Shown here: positions 1-12,100 of the stretch, piece by piece
How the letters are laid out: each line of letters begins with the position of its first letter
How positions within the stretch are numbered: the stretch's first letter is position 1
Source: Dallia pectoralis
Taxonomy: Eukaryota; Chordata; Actinopteri; Esociformes; Umbridae
Direction of reading: 5' to 3'
Assembly (NCBI GenBank): GCA_029465975.1
Contig: CM055753.1
Location: forward strand, 2,184,643 to 2,248,642
Length of the DNA: 64,000 nt
Program-made: the position numbers and the translations under genes
The notes under the pieces: generated by a model
The model's database searches: none
Told to the model about the DNA's origin: nothing
What the model saw: the letters and a program-made list of their open reading frames with translations, nothing else

Positions 1-106
1 ACTCACGCCGACTATGTGGGAGTGTAATTAAGCCCCACGGAGCACATATCTGTTCAGTATAGCAGCCTTCATTAACCCTGACCCTCACTAACTACCTCCA
101 CCCAAG

Positions 107-157
107 AACCTCCACCAACGTCTCCTAGATCTAGGCCTCATCACCAAGGATGAGAAT
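107..157 (+). CDS. candidate internal exon of an unidentified gene
   Basis: A pyrimidine-rich tract with a branch-like 'cactaac' ends in AAG at 106. The next 51 bases are open in one frame and encode a helix-like peptide ending GLITKDEN. A good donor, GTGAGC, follows at 158. The exon would end in phase 0, matching the phase-0 start of the next candidate at 348. I do not recognise the family. The call rests on splice signals and reading-frame continuity only. Confidence 0.35.
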
Positions 158-347
158 GTGAGCTTTCCGCATTTTACATTTAGCCCTGTGGATTATGTTT
201 GTTAACTGTATGGTAATAATGTGATGTGCACTTGGATGGTAACCTAATGAGCCCACTAAAGAACAAAATCAGGAAAACATTATTTAGAATATTACCGAGG
301 TATTTATGCTAATTATGTGTGCTTAGCTCCCCTTTGTCATTCTGCAG

Positions 348-1545
348 ATCATATGTTCACTTAAGGAGTTGAACCGCTATAGAGATCACATAACAGAGGT
401 GGAGTTGAACCGCTATAGAGATCACGTAGCAGAGGTGGAGTTGAACCGCTGTAGAGATCACGTAGCAGAGGTGGAGTTGAACCGCAATAGAGATCACGTA
501 GCAGTGGTGGAGTTGAACCGCAATAGAGATCAGAGGTGGAGTTGAACCGCAATGGAGATCACATAACAGAGGTGGAGTTGAACCGCTATAGAGATCACGT
601 AGCAGAGGTGGAGTTGAACCGCAATAGAGATCACGTAGCAGTGGTGGAGTTGAACCGCAATAGAGATCACATAACAGAGGTGGAGTTGAACCGCAATAGA
701 GATCACATAACAGAGGTGGAGTTGAACCGCAATGGAGATCACATAACAGAGGTGGAGTTGAACCGCAATAGAGATCACGTAGCAGTGGTGGAGTTGAACC
801 GCAATAGAGATCACGTAGCAGAGGTGGAGTTGAACCGCAATAGAGATCACATAACCGAGGTGGAGTTGAACCGCTGTAGAGATCACGTAGCAGAGGTGGA
901 GTTGAACCACTATAGAGATCACATAACAGAGGTGGAGTTGAACCGCTGTAGAGATCACATAACAGAGGTGGAGTTTAACCGCTGTAGAGATCATGTAGCA
1001 GAGGTGGAATTGAACCTCTATAGAGATCACGTAGCAGAGGTGGAGTTGAACCACTATAGAGATCACGTAGCAGAGGTGGAGTTGAACCACTATAGAGATC
1101 ACGTAGCAGAGGTGGAGTTGAACCGCTGGAGAGATCACGTAGCAGAGGTGGAGTTGAACCACTATAGAGATCACATAACCGAGGTGGAGTTGAACCGCTG
1201 TAGAGATCACATAACAGAGGTGGAGTTGAACCGCTGTAGAGATCATGTAGCAGAGGTGGAGTTGAACCGCTGTAGAGATCACATAATAGAGGTGGAGTTG
1301 AACCGCTGTAGAGATCACGTAGCAAAGGTGGAGTTGAACCACTATAGAGATCACGTAGCAGAGGTGGAGTTGAACCGCTGTAGAGATCACATAATAGAGG
1401 TGGAGTTGAACCGCTGTAGAGATCACGTAGCAAAGGTGGAGTTGAACCACTATAGAGATTACGTAGCAAAGGTAGAGTTGAACCACTATAGAGATCACAT
1501 AATAGAGGTGGAGTTGAACCACTATAGAGACAGAGGAAAAAAGAG
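348..1545 (+). CDS. candidate exon expanded by a 36-bp coding-type minisatellite
   Basis: A TCTGCAG acceptor at 341-347 is followed by an open frame that enters the 36-bp array directly. The array encodes a 12-residue unit close to VELNRYRDHVAE, charged and probably helical. After the array the frame continues through RDRGKKR to a weak donor GTATAT at 1546, leaving phase 2, which fits the next candidate exon. A 7-base deletion in one unit near 525-528 shifts the frame, so the full exon is not open as given. It may be a broken gene, an assembly error, or a minisatellite that only abuts a shorter exon. Confidence 0.3.
365..1531. repeat. 36-bp minisatellite, about 32 copies
   Basis: The unit is near gagttgaaccgctatagaga plus tcacgtagcagaggtg. 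Units vary at a few positions: CGC or CAC, TAT, TGT or AAT, and GTAGCA or ATAACA. Because 36 is a multiple of three, one + frame stays open almost throughout and two - frames have long open stretches. These long ORFs follow from the period and are not proof of coding. One unit near 521-540 lacks seven bases. Confidence 0.95.
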
Positions 1546-1753
1546 GTATATGATACATGACAGTAGCAAGTACTGGATGAGAATTGGATGAGCACTATGG
1601 TATGTGAAAAACACTTATTCTTGCTCTTATAGACCACAAAGGTACAATTAATTTAAATGTCATGATTTGTTGTGAGATCCTTGGTGAATGTGGTCACACA
1701 TGGCATAAAACTATCACTGACACACATTACTTTTATCTCTCTAACCTGTTTAG

Positions 1754-1844
1754 GAGATTTTCAGATCACTATACAAGCCTGCCCAAGACGGCAATGAGAA
1801 GTGAACATGGTGAATCTAGACTGCCGCAACATCTCCACCTGCAG
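1754..1844 (+). CDS. candidate internal exon of the unidentified gene
   Basis: A good acceptor (tctctaacctgtttag) precedes 91 bases open in the frame that needs two incoming bases. It encodes RFSDHYTSLPKTAMRSEHGE and more, and ends with CTGCAG before GTCAAA, a weak donor. The phases, 2 in and 0 out, agree with both the preceding and following candidates. No family recognised. Confidence 0.35.
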
Positions 1845-2019
1845 GTCAAAAATAGTAAGACAAGGGGGATTTGCGTTATTTCGTATAAACCTTAATACTG
1901 AAATGGCTCGCTGTTTGATTTGTTATTTATGATGATATTTGATATGTATTTTACTGAATAGAGGCACAAGTTCAGACAGAGCATGTTGTATGTCTTGATG
2001 TGAGAACCCTTTCTCCTAG

Positions 2020-2157
2020 ATATGGAACGCTAAGGGCCGTGCGTTGATGCATGAGGTTATCGAGGAGGGGAGGAGAAAGATGAGGCAGAAGCAAACTCAT
2101 GCTCACAAACCGACAGGAAAAGAAAACAATGGTAGGGCTTTGTGTTTTCAGTTGACG
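2020..2157 (+). CDS. candidate internal exon, best supported of the unidentified gene
   Basis: The acceptor (gaaccctttctcctag) and the near-consensus donor ACG/GTAAGT bound 138 bases, exactly 46 codons, phase 0 at both ends. The peptide starts IWNAKGRALMHEVIEEGRRK, then is rich in Lys, Gln and His. This is the most exon-like island in the first 5.6 kb. Family not recognised. Confidence 0.45.
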
Positions 2158-2955
2158 GTAAGTATGAAAACGTTTATTTGCATTGCAGGGACTATCTGCT
2201 GTCTGCCAAGACATGAATCTGTGAATCAGAGATTCATCATCTCTGACCACAACCTCTGTAAGTAGGTAAAAACCTCTGTTTTATACCTTTGAATGCTTTT
2301 AGAATACTTTCTGGTGGCACCGCGTCTTTGTAAGTGAACATTGCACTGAAACACTGCAGTGAGATTAACCCACTGTTTATAACATGATTATTTATTCACA
2401 ACAAGATTATTTACAACAAGATTATTTTCTTAATGCTTCATCGGCACTCAGAGCTCAGGACTTGTGGACACCATCTCCTTCACCCTCACCACCTGTGGCA
2501 GTCTGATTGGACCAGGTTGGCGTCCTTCAGTCTATAACCAAGCAAATGTCTAGAATGTACGTCGGCAAATGCAAAAACATTTTCAGCACATTATATATTT
2601 AAGTCCAGTAACAGGTGCTCTCATCCAGAACGTCCTTCAGTCGTTAGTACATAGTTTTGTATAATCTACTTTTGAAAGATAATATGCAGACGGTGGACAA
2701 ATTAAAAACCTGATGTTATAAGTGGACGAACCTAATGAATGCAGAGACCGTCTTACAGGTGTACTGCATTGTACAAATAGGCATCCTTCCATGCTCTGTG
2801 GCATGTATGACAATACAGTGCAGGCCCTATTGACATCGTCATTAGCACAATCAAATGAATACATCTATATTAAAAAATACTACATATTGCACAGCATAGT
2901 GCACCTGCTGAGATGAGCCGATGAACAGCTTCACGGAAGCCATGAGCTCTCTCAG

Positions 2956-3066
2956 TCAACTTTGGGTGAAGAGGATGATGCTTTGATGTTCCCCACGATC
3001 AGCATGATGAAGAGCGCTGCCCTGTCCTCTGACCAGGTCGATGAGATCCTAGAAAAGGACTGCTAA
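2956..3066 (+). CDS. coding-like island, possible terminal exon
   Basis: After the acceptor-like gagctctctcag the frame is open for 36 codons (STLGEEDDALMF..., ending VDEILEKDC) and stops at TAA. It has the acidic, helical look of a real C-terminus and starts in phase 0 like the exon at 2020-2157. It could equally be an internal exon using the GTCGAT after GACCAG as donor. Family unknown. Confidence 0.28.
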   Translation, partial: STLGEEDDALMFPTISMMKSAALSSDQVDEILEKDC

Positions 3067-3199
3067 TGTACTGTTTCTTGTTTCTATGCGTGAATTGTGT
3101 GTTCTTTCGATTCTATTAATGTAATGTGTTGTTCGACCAGCTTTGTTAAGATATTTTAATTCACGCAGGTTTATTAACATCATGTGAATTATTTTTAAG

Positions 3200-3453
3200 G
3201 TAATATCCTGACTTGGGAGGGCCATGAGGTCATACACTCAGAAGACAGGCAACGTATTACCTCTAGTCCAGATAGCAGTACAAATAGTTATTCTGCTACC
3301 ACAGGGTCCAGACCCAGCAGTAAGTCCTTGTGCTGTGTGTCCAGCAGCATCCATATCAAACACCAAAGGGAAGACCCATCTGATTCAGCTAATAGACTTC
3401 TTGGAGGACCAGGCCGGCATGCTGAATTCTCTCACCCCAGGGCTTCTCAATGA
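3200..3453 (+). CDS. coding-like island with a Ser-rich peptide
   Basis: An AT-rich acceptor-like tract ends in AAG at 3199. The frame then stays open for 83 codons: NILTWEGHEVIHSEDRQRIT, a Ser/Thr-rich middle, then a stop at 3451. A second frame over the same bases is also open to 3475, so the frame is ambiguous. Composition suggests exonic sequence of the unidentified upstream gene, but no family is recognised. Confidence 0.25.
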
Positions 3454-3534
3454 AAACGAACTGTCCGACACATAATATGATGATAATGACTTTCATGAGT
3501 TAGCAGATGGCCAGGAACAACTGTGTTCAAATAG

Positions 3535-3630
3535 GCAATCAAGCTCAGCTTTTCTGTGGCTACAGCTTTGGCCATGGACATCCACTCCAGAGTGGTTGAA
3601 AAGCTCAAAGAGGCCTTTCAAAGTGGTTGA
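3535..3630 (+). CDS. weak coding-like island
   Basis: After an AG at 3533-3534 the frame encodes AIKLSFSVATALAMDIHSRV and continues as a short amphipathic helix (VEKLKEAFQ) to a stop at 3628. The segment gtggttgaaaagctcaaaga is repeated imperfectly about 36 bases later. Support is limited to peptide composition. Confidence 0.15.
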   Translation, partial: AIKLSFSVATALAMDIHSRVVEKLKEAFQSG

Positions 3631-3639
3631 AAGGCTCAA

Positions 3640-4630
3640 AGGGGCCTCAGGTAATAACAAGGTTACCTGCTCGATGACCAGCCTTCAATATTTTGTCAGA
3701 GCTATGAGTGTCAGCCATCCAGATCTAAGCAAACATGCTGCTTTGAATGAGTCAATATTTTGATAGATGTATGATTTTTTTGCCAGAAGCAGGGCATGTC
3801 ATTTAGGCCTAATTGTTTGATTTTGTTTGCATGGGACTAGAGAGTCTTATTTATCCTTTTTTATACATATATATTGGACAAATGGATTTTTGAGCTAGAT
3901 TTCCAAACATTTAGCTGAAATAACTAATGTAGCTGTTTCTTGTAAATGCATTTTAGTCTCACCATGCAGCCACCTTCCTGGTTCACGGTTAGTATGTTAT
4001 TCTGTTATTCTGTATATTTGGATTTGCTGAATGTGGAATCTGCCATGTTGACAAAAAAACTTTGCCTAATTTGTCCAAAACACATTGTTCCTGTAGTTTG
4101 GGTTTTTACCCAGGTGTTGTTTGGCAAACATTGCTTGCACCTTGATGTCCTTTTCTCAGAGCAGAGGCTTTTTGACCACCCACGTCTGCCATGATTGTGC
4201 TTCGAAATTTATTGTGAACTTTCGAGTTCATCTATTTGTAGATGATCCATCAGACTGTGAAATTATGTGCTTTAAATTGCTTGCAAATGATTTTGTAGTC
4301 CTTCGCAAACTCATGGGCATATAGTCTTGATTTTGGGAACCTCAGATATGCCTCTGGTTCTTGGCGTGATATGTAACCACACAACCATATGATAAGACCA
4401 AACAAGACAACATTTCTAATGTATATGGAAGGCCCGTCCATTCAGTTGAATTTCCAACAGGTGAACACAATCAAGTTCTAGAGACATACAACGGACATGA
4501 AATGCATCAGAGCTCAAATTAGAGTCTAATAGCAAACGATGTAAACACTTATGTACATGAGACATCTAAATTTAGTTTGCAAATAATTGGCAAGCTTTTC
4601 AAAAAAGTTAGTATTGGGGCTTTGTGTGTA
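3640..4630. other. AT-rich stretch with nothing recognised
   Basis: No splice-flanked coding island, transposon end or tandem repeat was seen. Short ORFs here lack any recognisable peptide. Confidence 0.5.
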
Positions 4631-4637
4631 GAGTGAA

Positions 4638-4790
4638 GCAAGAAAGCAAGCAAGTTTATTTATATAGCACAATTCATACATAGTAGCAATTCAATGTGCT
4701 TTACAGAGGAAAATAATAAGAAAATGCATGCATTTTATATTCATAGCAACTTGTTTACTGGCATCATGTACATTTAAAACATATCTCATT
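4638..4790 (-). mobile_element. 3' end of an L2-like LINE, antisense
   Basis: Bases from about 4648 (agcaagtttatttatatagc) closely match the 3' end of the L2-like LINE at about 52.2 kb, including the following 'gcattttatattca' and 'agcaac' motifs. Only the non-coding tail is present. This is a typical 5'-truncated LINE insertion, read on the - strand. Confidence 0.6.
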
Positions 4791-5078
4791 ATTATTTTTA
4801 TGTCTTTAGAACCTGGCCAAGATATCTTGAGAACATCCAGGTCTTAAGAACTTTATTCAAAAGGTCTTTAGAACCTTTTCAGGTCTTTAGAACCTGGCCG
4901 AGAAGTCTTTTAAACTTCCAAATAAATATATTTACTGAATTATATATTAGGCTTATAACACGGCGAAAGGTGAATGAAGTTAAAGGTTCTTGATACTTTC
5001 CGAAGTCATTTGTATTTGTTCTTCAGCCGATGCAAAGGAAAGCAAATGATCTGTGATGAAGTTGGGGGTGAATCCCAG

Positions 5079-5192
5079 AACCCTGCCCCTCCTCACCCCC
5101 CACCCTGACTAACAGACAGAAAAAGAATAAGCCTGTCCACGAGGACAGCAGGAGAAGAAAACCAATCTCGCCGTACTCAAGTCTGCTACAAG
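5079..5192 (+). CDS. coding-like island ending at a good donor
   Basis: One frame is open and encodes a Pro-rich then basic peptide, including HEDSRRRKPISPYSSLLQ, up to ACAAG/GTAGGT at 5193. The acceptor is uncertain (AG at 5077-5078, or the later ctgactaacag). A second island at 5387-5510 follows, but its phase does not match the simplest splice. Probably part of the unidentified upstream gene. Confidence 0.25.
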
Positions 5193-5386
5193 GTAGGTAT
5201 TCCAGAGGTTAGGGACAGACCATTACCAAAAACTGAACTGGTTGAAATCCTAGGAAGGTCAATGAAAATGTGGGAACAATTATGTCTGTTTTTGGGGACT
5301 ATATAACTGTAATATAACTAATCAATTATCTATATTGTTAATCAATAATCTATATTATTTTTATCTCCCAAGTTTCTGAAAAAGGG

Positions 5387-5510
5387 TGATCAGATCCAAG
5401 GACATGTTTAGGACCACCAGCAGTAGTACAGCGGCGGCTGAGCTAGCACACCCAGTGAAGAGCAACAACTGTCGATCTAGAAGCCTCCAAAGTCCCCTGC
5501 AGACGCCTTA
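5387..5510 (+). CDS. weak coding-like island upstream of zdhhc18
   Basis: One frame includes MFRTTSSSTAAAELAHPVKS and ends at TAA near 5510. A second frame is open over part of the same bases. No clear acceptor phase matches the island at 5079-5192. It could be the last exon of the upstream gene or non-coding. Confidence 0.15.
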
Positions 5511-5836
5511 AACACTTCCCTGGCAGCACCTCAAATCACTGACAATGTGATGTATAACCTCTTCCAAGGGGTTTCTCCAGACTTCATGTTATTCAGCACC
5601 CCCACAAGTTCATCCCCAAGTCAACTGATGGAACATAAACCTACTTTCCAAGCATCTAGGCCTAATTTATTTGGTCTCTACTGCATGATTTAGTGTGGTT
5701 AGCCGATACCCGTTTCTGCCCTTTGCCAATTATACATATTAGACTGCATAAAAGGTTCGGTTTGAGTAAATGTAGATTAATATAATTGTGCTTAATTATA
5801 CAGTAGCCTACCTTGTTCCCCATAGCTGTACTCATA

Positions 5837-5862
5837 CTGTCTCGCGAGACAGCTTGACGTCA
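5837..5862. promoter_or_regulatory. probable zdhhc18 promoter: TCTCGCGAGA palindrome plus CRE
   Basis: Positions 5837-5852 (ctgtctcgcgagacag) form a perfect 16-bp palindrome containing TCTCGCGAGA, a core element of many vertebrate housekeeping and bidirectional promoters. Two bases later, 5855-5862 is a perfect CRE (TGACGTCA) for CREB/ATF factors. The pair lies about 640 bases upstream of the zdhhc18 start codon, with no other recognised gene between. Transcription start not determined. Confidence 0.6.
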
Positions 5863-6500
5863 TTCTTTTTGCAGCGAATCACAAACGCCGTACAACAATT
5901 GATTGTGTCGTAAACATTCCATAGAAATCATCGCGCTGCCTGATGAGGGAAGTGCAGTGTGTCCATCTGCTGTTTTTAAACAACTAGACAAATGTAATGT
6001 GCGATTGTGTTTGTATATTTCCATTTTCTATATTTCATGCCTTTTTCTTAACAGTACACTGCAGTGTTTATTATTAGCGTCGGTCGCAAAAACACCGAGG
6101 AGCCCTGGTCATCACCATGGTGATATGCTTCACTTGTATCCTCCTGCTGGCTCAAGGGATGTGAATGTATAGTGAGAGTAGGGATGTGTGGTCTCAATGA
6201 TGGATTACTGTTAAAATAGCCACGTTAATTGCCAGATACGATGGATAATGAAATAAACTCGACTTTTCCGAGTGGTGTATTTTGGGGGCATTATTTGCAT
6301 ATCCTGGATACACACGGTGGCAGGTTTTCTTAACAATATGGCGACATGTTGTAATCATCATAACGATACTGGAACTACAACTAACGTGTCGCTTTTACTG
6401 GAAGACCGCAGCAGCTGCACACTAATCCTGGATGCTTTAACGAGCTGCTGCCCGTGTGACTTACGTGCAAACGGAGGGAAATAATATTTCGTTTTTAATC

Positions 6501-9162
6501 ATGAACAATTGCGAATACCAGCAAATCGACCCGCAGGCACTTTCAGGGCGCACACCGACGCCCGCCCTGCCGCCGCCCCCCGCTGTGATCCGGGGAGAGG
6601 AGAGACTCAAGGCACGGAAGAAATGGGAGGTTTTTCCGGGCAAGAACCGCTTCTATTGCGGCGGACGGATCATCGTGTCCCGGCAGAGTGGTGTCCTGCC
6701 ACTGACCATCGGCCTCATTCTAGTAACTACTGGACTGTTCTTTGTTTTCGAGTAAGTGCAAGTTGTGTTATTGGTTCGCTTTTTATTGACAACACATAAT
6801 GTTTTCCTGAGACAAAACACGACAACCGTGGTGTAATATAGTTTCTAGTAATCGAAACTGCAATATTAATGTGTTTTTGTAAGAGGATTTTTAAACACAT
6901 CTCAGCTGTTTACTGCACACAAAGCCTTGCCCACTCTTTCAGGGCATTTTGCGTGCTGTTATCTTTGTTCAACTGTATAAATAAAGCAGCAGCTAGCCAC
7001 TTTTCCATAATGCAGTTTTAAGTCATTATAATGCTGATTCCAAAAGTTCACCAAATGGCATGATTTGGTTGAAAAAGTCTGAGATCTGCTGGAAAAAATA
7101 TACACAAACATTTGTTAACTCTCTGTTCTTATGTGGCTCTGGATAAGAGTGCCTGTTTAAAGACTAAAATGTAATTTTTATAAACAGTGTCTTGCTGAAA
7201 TGTGTGTTACATCCCCTGAGACTAAGCTACAGGGTGATTAAAAATTCAGATGTGTTTAAGACCCGATCCTTGGGTTGCTGAATGAATGAAAGTGACACAT
7301 TTCTGGGAATTGCTTGGCATCTCACAATTTCATCACAATTCATGACATGGATGACCTGACTTATTTGAGTTGAAGATAGTAACGAGCCTTAGTCGCACAT
7401 CCATGCCCTGCCATTTTTCCTATTTTCACGCTGTTCTTTCACTCGGGAAGATATGTAGGTTAACGCTTATATCGGCACGCTCACTCATCAGCCTCCTGAG
7501 GGAATTGCTGGAATAGAGACCAGGAAGTCCCTGTTGACTATGTCTCACGCCACTCCCTGGGGTATGCTAGCTAGTTTGAGTCACCACTGGGATTTGCATG
7601 CCCTTGTCAGCCAGTGTTAATATTAAGGCTCTAACCGATTCCCTGGTAGTCAGTTCTGTGCAATGAAAGCGTGCCTTGATGTGGTTTCTGTGGTATCTGG
7701 AAGGGCCTGGGTTGTCATTATTCACAAAATGTATTGCAATTTGGTAGTGAATTTATTGCGATGGACTTTTGCACACATGTAGGTCTACGTTAACGTAAAT
7801 CTCTTTAGAGATGCCTCTCTACCATCTTTGCACGTCTTAAGATGGATGTTTTGCCCATTTTTCTTTGCAAAATTACTCCATTACTGTTGTAGGGGGACAA
7901 CTACAAATATTTCAACATGTTTAAAATTGAATTGTGCTACGTTCTTTGTCCTCTCCTCATCCTGACCTGTCGTACGCTCCCTGGCTCAGAGAGACGCACC
8001 CATGGCATGGTGCTATGCTAACCTCCACGGCAGGGATTGTGATCGCATGCTGATATGTAGTGTCAGGTTTTTGCCCAGCATAGCACTTAAGTAGGCTCTA
8101 TTTTGGTGTCATCAGATAATAGAATGTTCTCCCACAATCCTCATAATCTGTCTGCGATTGGTGAGTTTTGTTTGTCATGAAGGCCACTTATGTGTAGGAC
8201 CAATGGTAGTGTTGCAGACTGCACAGTGTCTCCCAGCTCAGCTGGTTGGTGACCTCCCGGGGTACTGCCCTGCTTGCCCGGATACTCCATTATCGAGTAA
8301 AGGCCTGTTTAGAAGTTGGATTATATCCCAATGATTTTAATTTTATTCCGGATTTGCTTTGAATTGTCTTTAGTCTTCATTATGTTGTTTTTGGTAGATA
8401 TTGTAACTAACCAACTTTGGGACCTTTCAGACACGTGTGTTTTAACATGAAATCATGTAATACTCCTCAACATGGTCTGACTCCATTCAAATAATGACTT
8501 GACATGAAAAGACATTTGTTTATACAGCGAATACTTAAGGATCAATTATGCAGCAAGCATATGGAAAGCCAGGTGTTTTCAAGGTCTATTTGTATAATGC
8601 CTGTAGTGTCTGCTGTAGTTTATCAGTGACTGTAAAACATTATATTCAATGTGACATTCATACAAGCCTGACACTCCCAGTTATCATCAAAAAGTAGCCC
8701 GAAATGCACTCAGTAGCAGCACCTCAATGTTCTGGTTGTTTAAGGTTTCTGCAAGATGTTTGTCTTTTTAACTGCCCGTGGAGACACAACCTTAAATGTA
8801 ACAGTGATATTGTCCTCTTTGTTCTGTCGTTATAGCTGTCCCTTCCTGGTGAAGCACCTGACTGTGTTCATTCCTGCCATTGGAGGAGGGCTGTTTGTGT
8901 TCGTTGTCATCTCTCTTCTTCATACCAGCTTCACTGACCCTGGCATCTTACCTCGGGCCACGCCGGACGAGGCCGCTGATATAGAGCGGCAGATTGGTAA
9001 GGATGAACCATGTACTAACCACAATGCAACGCTCTCTCGCTCATATTCCCGGTACCTCATGTTGACCTACATTACCGAACTGACAGCATTGGTTGTGCTG
9101 TTCCACCACTCTTCCTTTTATTACACTCTGCCCCTCTCAGTGGAATGTCAGATACTAGCTGC

Positions 9163-9197
<35 letters not shown>

Positions 9198-12100
9198 CTA
9201 TTTGTTTCCAGTGTTTATGTTTTATGACATGCATAATTTTGCCAGCAAATTACTGAGCCTCTGCAATTCCTGCCTTCCTGATGAGTGATTTCCAGTCTCT
9301 TGTTTCAGACCATAGAGGGATGGATAGAAGTTTTTCAATGGTTGGTGGGCGCTATTTGTTGTTGGGGGGGCCGCTGGCGGTTGGGGGCGGTTGAGGGCGC
9401 TGCTGGCGGTTGGGGGCCCCGCAGGCGGTTGTTTGTTGTATTTGTGCGTGTGAATTTGAGATCATACCCGGGGCAAATTGCATCTACCACTGCTGTTTAC
9501 TTATGTGACTGTTAAAGGAATTTCCGGCCATATTGCCACTCACATAATGTCTCTCTCACACACACGATGTCCTCTCTTTTGCTCTCTTTCTCTCTCTCTG
9601 GGTCTTTGTAAAGTGGCTACTACCTCTTTAGAGAGGAAGAGAGTACAGAGTTGAGTCAGTAGTCCGTGATCTCATGACCTTGTGATATGTTTCCATTAGG
9701 TTGACTCGGCTTAATCTTCAATCAACTTCCTGACACATGCTTTGCATATTTGCTTTTATGGAGTTCCAGAATATTCTTGTCGAGTCGTTAATACTCAGCT
9801 CTGACTAGCTGTCTACTATTCAAATATCAATCAAACGTTGGGCAGCAAATGTTGCACTCTTGAGAGTATCTAAAACTGGGAATTAGCTCATGCCGTGGAG
9901 TTACTGAGACGGCTATTCCACAGAAAGCACTCATTTTAAAACCTTCTGCTATGATGTGACGGCCAGGCCGACAGAACACACTCCTACATTACATAAAGCC
10001 TGTGTTGATTGACTTCCAGCATATTGACTCAGTTTTAATGGACACCACTCTGCCAGCAATTGGGCCTGACAGCACTCTACTGCCGGACCAAATCTGGATT
10101 GTTGGGTGTTCTGCCAGCAGCCCAGTGCTTTTTGGAGCAATATGTAGTCGTGTCAGGATTTAATGTGATATTTACACACCTTCTGTACTAACAGTTTTTT
10201 ATGTCACTGCCATTTATATCGCAGTCAATACAGGAAGGGCACTTTCAACATTTCAATTTAAATGATCTTCAATTGGTGTGGTGCACTTTCTGAATTGACA
10301 CTGAAGCCTTCCCCTTGGCTAGTCTACTGCAGCCAGGACATGCCAATCAATCCAGAATGTGATTGTTTTAAAGGGGCAGAGTCCTATTTGGGATGTAATT
10401 GATTTTCTTCTCTCTTCAGAATGACACACATAAAAAAAGTCAATGCTTAACTATATCGCACAGCTTTTATTGGATCATAATAACCAAACGTTGCCCATAA
10501 ATAGCCTTAATGGCACAAGGGATTCTCCTCTCTTCGGCTCAGTAGAATGGAGCATTTATCATTGTGTCGTTCTCCTATCTTCCGCCCCTCTGTCCTCAGA
10601 TAACTCTGGCTCTTCCTCTTACCGCCCCCCTCCCCGCACTAAGGAGGTGATGATTAACCAGCAGGTAGTGAAGCTGAAGTACTGCTTCACCTGCAAGATG
10701 TTCAGACCACCACGCACCTCCCACTGCTCCCTCTGTGACAACTGTGTGGGTAAGGTCAGGAGACTAGGGTGGGGGGGGTCGTACTCAATGTGGGGCACAG
10801 GTATTGATAGACTGAATTATGTATACTATACAATTGAGCTTTTTACAGGCTTGATCTGTATTTATTGGTGATGCAAATTATTTTCTTTACTCATTATGAC
10901 TATTTTTTTAACTTTGTTCAGTGTCTTGGGGGACTTGATAGTTTTCTCTCTGTCTGTGTGATCCATATAACTCCTACAGTAAATATTAGTAATGCATCTC
11001 TATTGTCAAATGTTTTGTTAAAAATTTTGACTGATCTCTGCTACATATTACAAGACAAGTTGGTTCTTTTTTTATGTACTATTCAAACTAATGTATGTTT
11101 CGTAGCAACAAATACCCTGCTTGTTTTAATGACTACGAGCACTTTCTTTACAAGTATATGGGGGAGTGTTCATGAGCGGTAAATATATATATTCTTCCTG
11201 CTCTCCAACAGAGCGATTCGACCACCATTGTCCCTGGGTAGGAAACTGTGTCGGGAAGAGGAACTATCGTTTCTTCTACACCTTCATCGTCTCTCTGTCC
11301 TTCCTTACAGCCTTCATCTTTGGCTGCGTGGCCACACATCTTGCCCTGCGTATGTAGTTCACCTATGCATATGCGTATGACAGTAGATCCTCCTGTCATT
11401 AATGTTGCGGTTTAATGTTACTTTCTTCCATTTCCCATTCACAGGGGCGCAAGGAGGGAGAGGCCTGATGTTTGCTCTTCAAGAGAGTCCGGCCAGATAT
11501 CCTTTTACCACGGAATGTCTGTGTCACTTATCTGATTCCCCTTCATACTGCCAATGTGATGTTAGGATACTAAAATGTCATTTACTTTAACTTGTTCATA
11601 TCCTTTTCGACAAGCTCTCTTACTGAAAACTCATATTTCTGATCGTCAACCTTGTTTGTTCTTCTTGACTTGCACCTGCACTGCTGTGGAGCTGGTGATT
11701 TGCTTTTTTTCAGTTTGGTCTATTTTGGGCCTCTCGGGCTTCCATACCTACCTGGTGGCTTCTAATCTGACCACGAATGAAGATGTGAGTAAATGCTCAT
11801 AACATTTTTTCATTAATATTCAGTTGATTTGCCTTTATTTTTTTAATATGTATTGGGGCTGAACGATTATTTGCATTTGCGATATGATTAAACGTTTGAT
11901 ATATCATGCCATTAGGAATACGTTAAGTGGAACAGTACGTTAGAGGAACAGTACGTCCAGTATTGTTTTAAACATCGCTAACGCTGCTACCTAATTTTTA
12001 AGTTACTGACTGGAGATCAGTAAGCTAATATATTTATTTAAACACTGTCTAGCGAAGTTCACAGACCAATATCTAATAAGTGCAAAATACATGTTAACAT

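Noticed and set aside
8756..9196. 146-codon ORF read as one uninterrupted exon
   Set aside because: Only 8836-8996 is exon 2 of zdhhc18. The upstream part is intron and the downstream part runs through a donor into the CA repeat.
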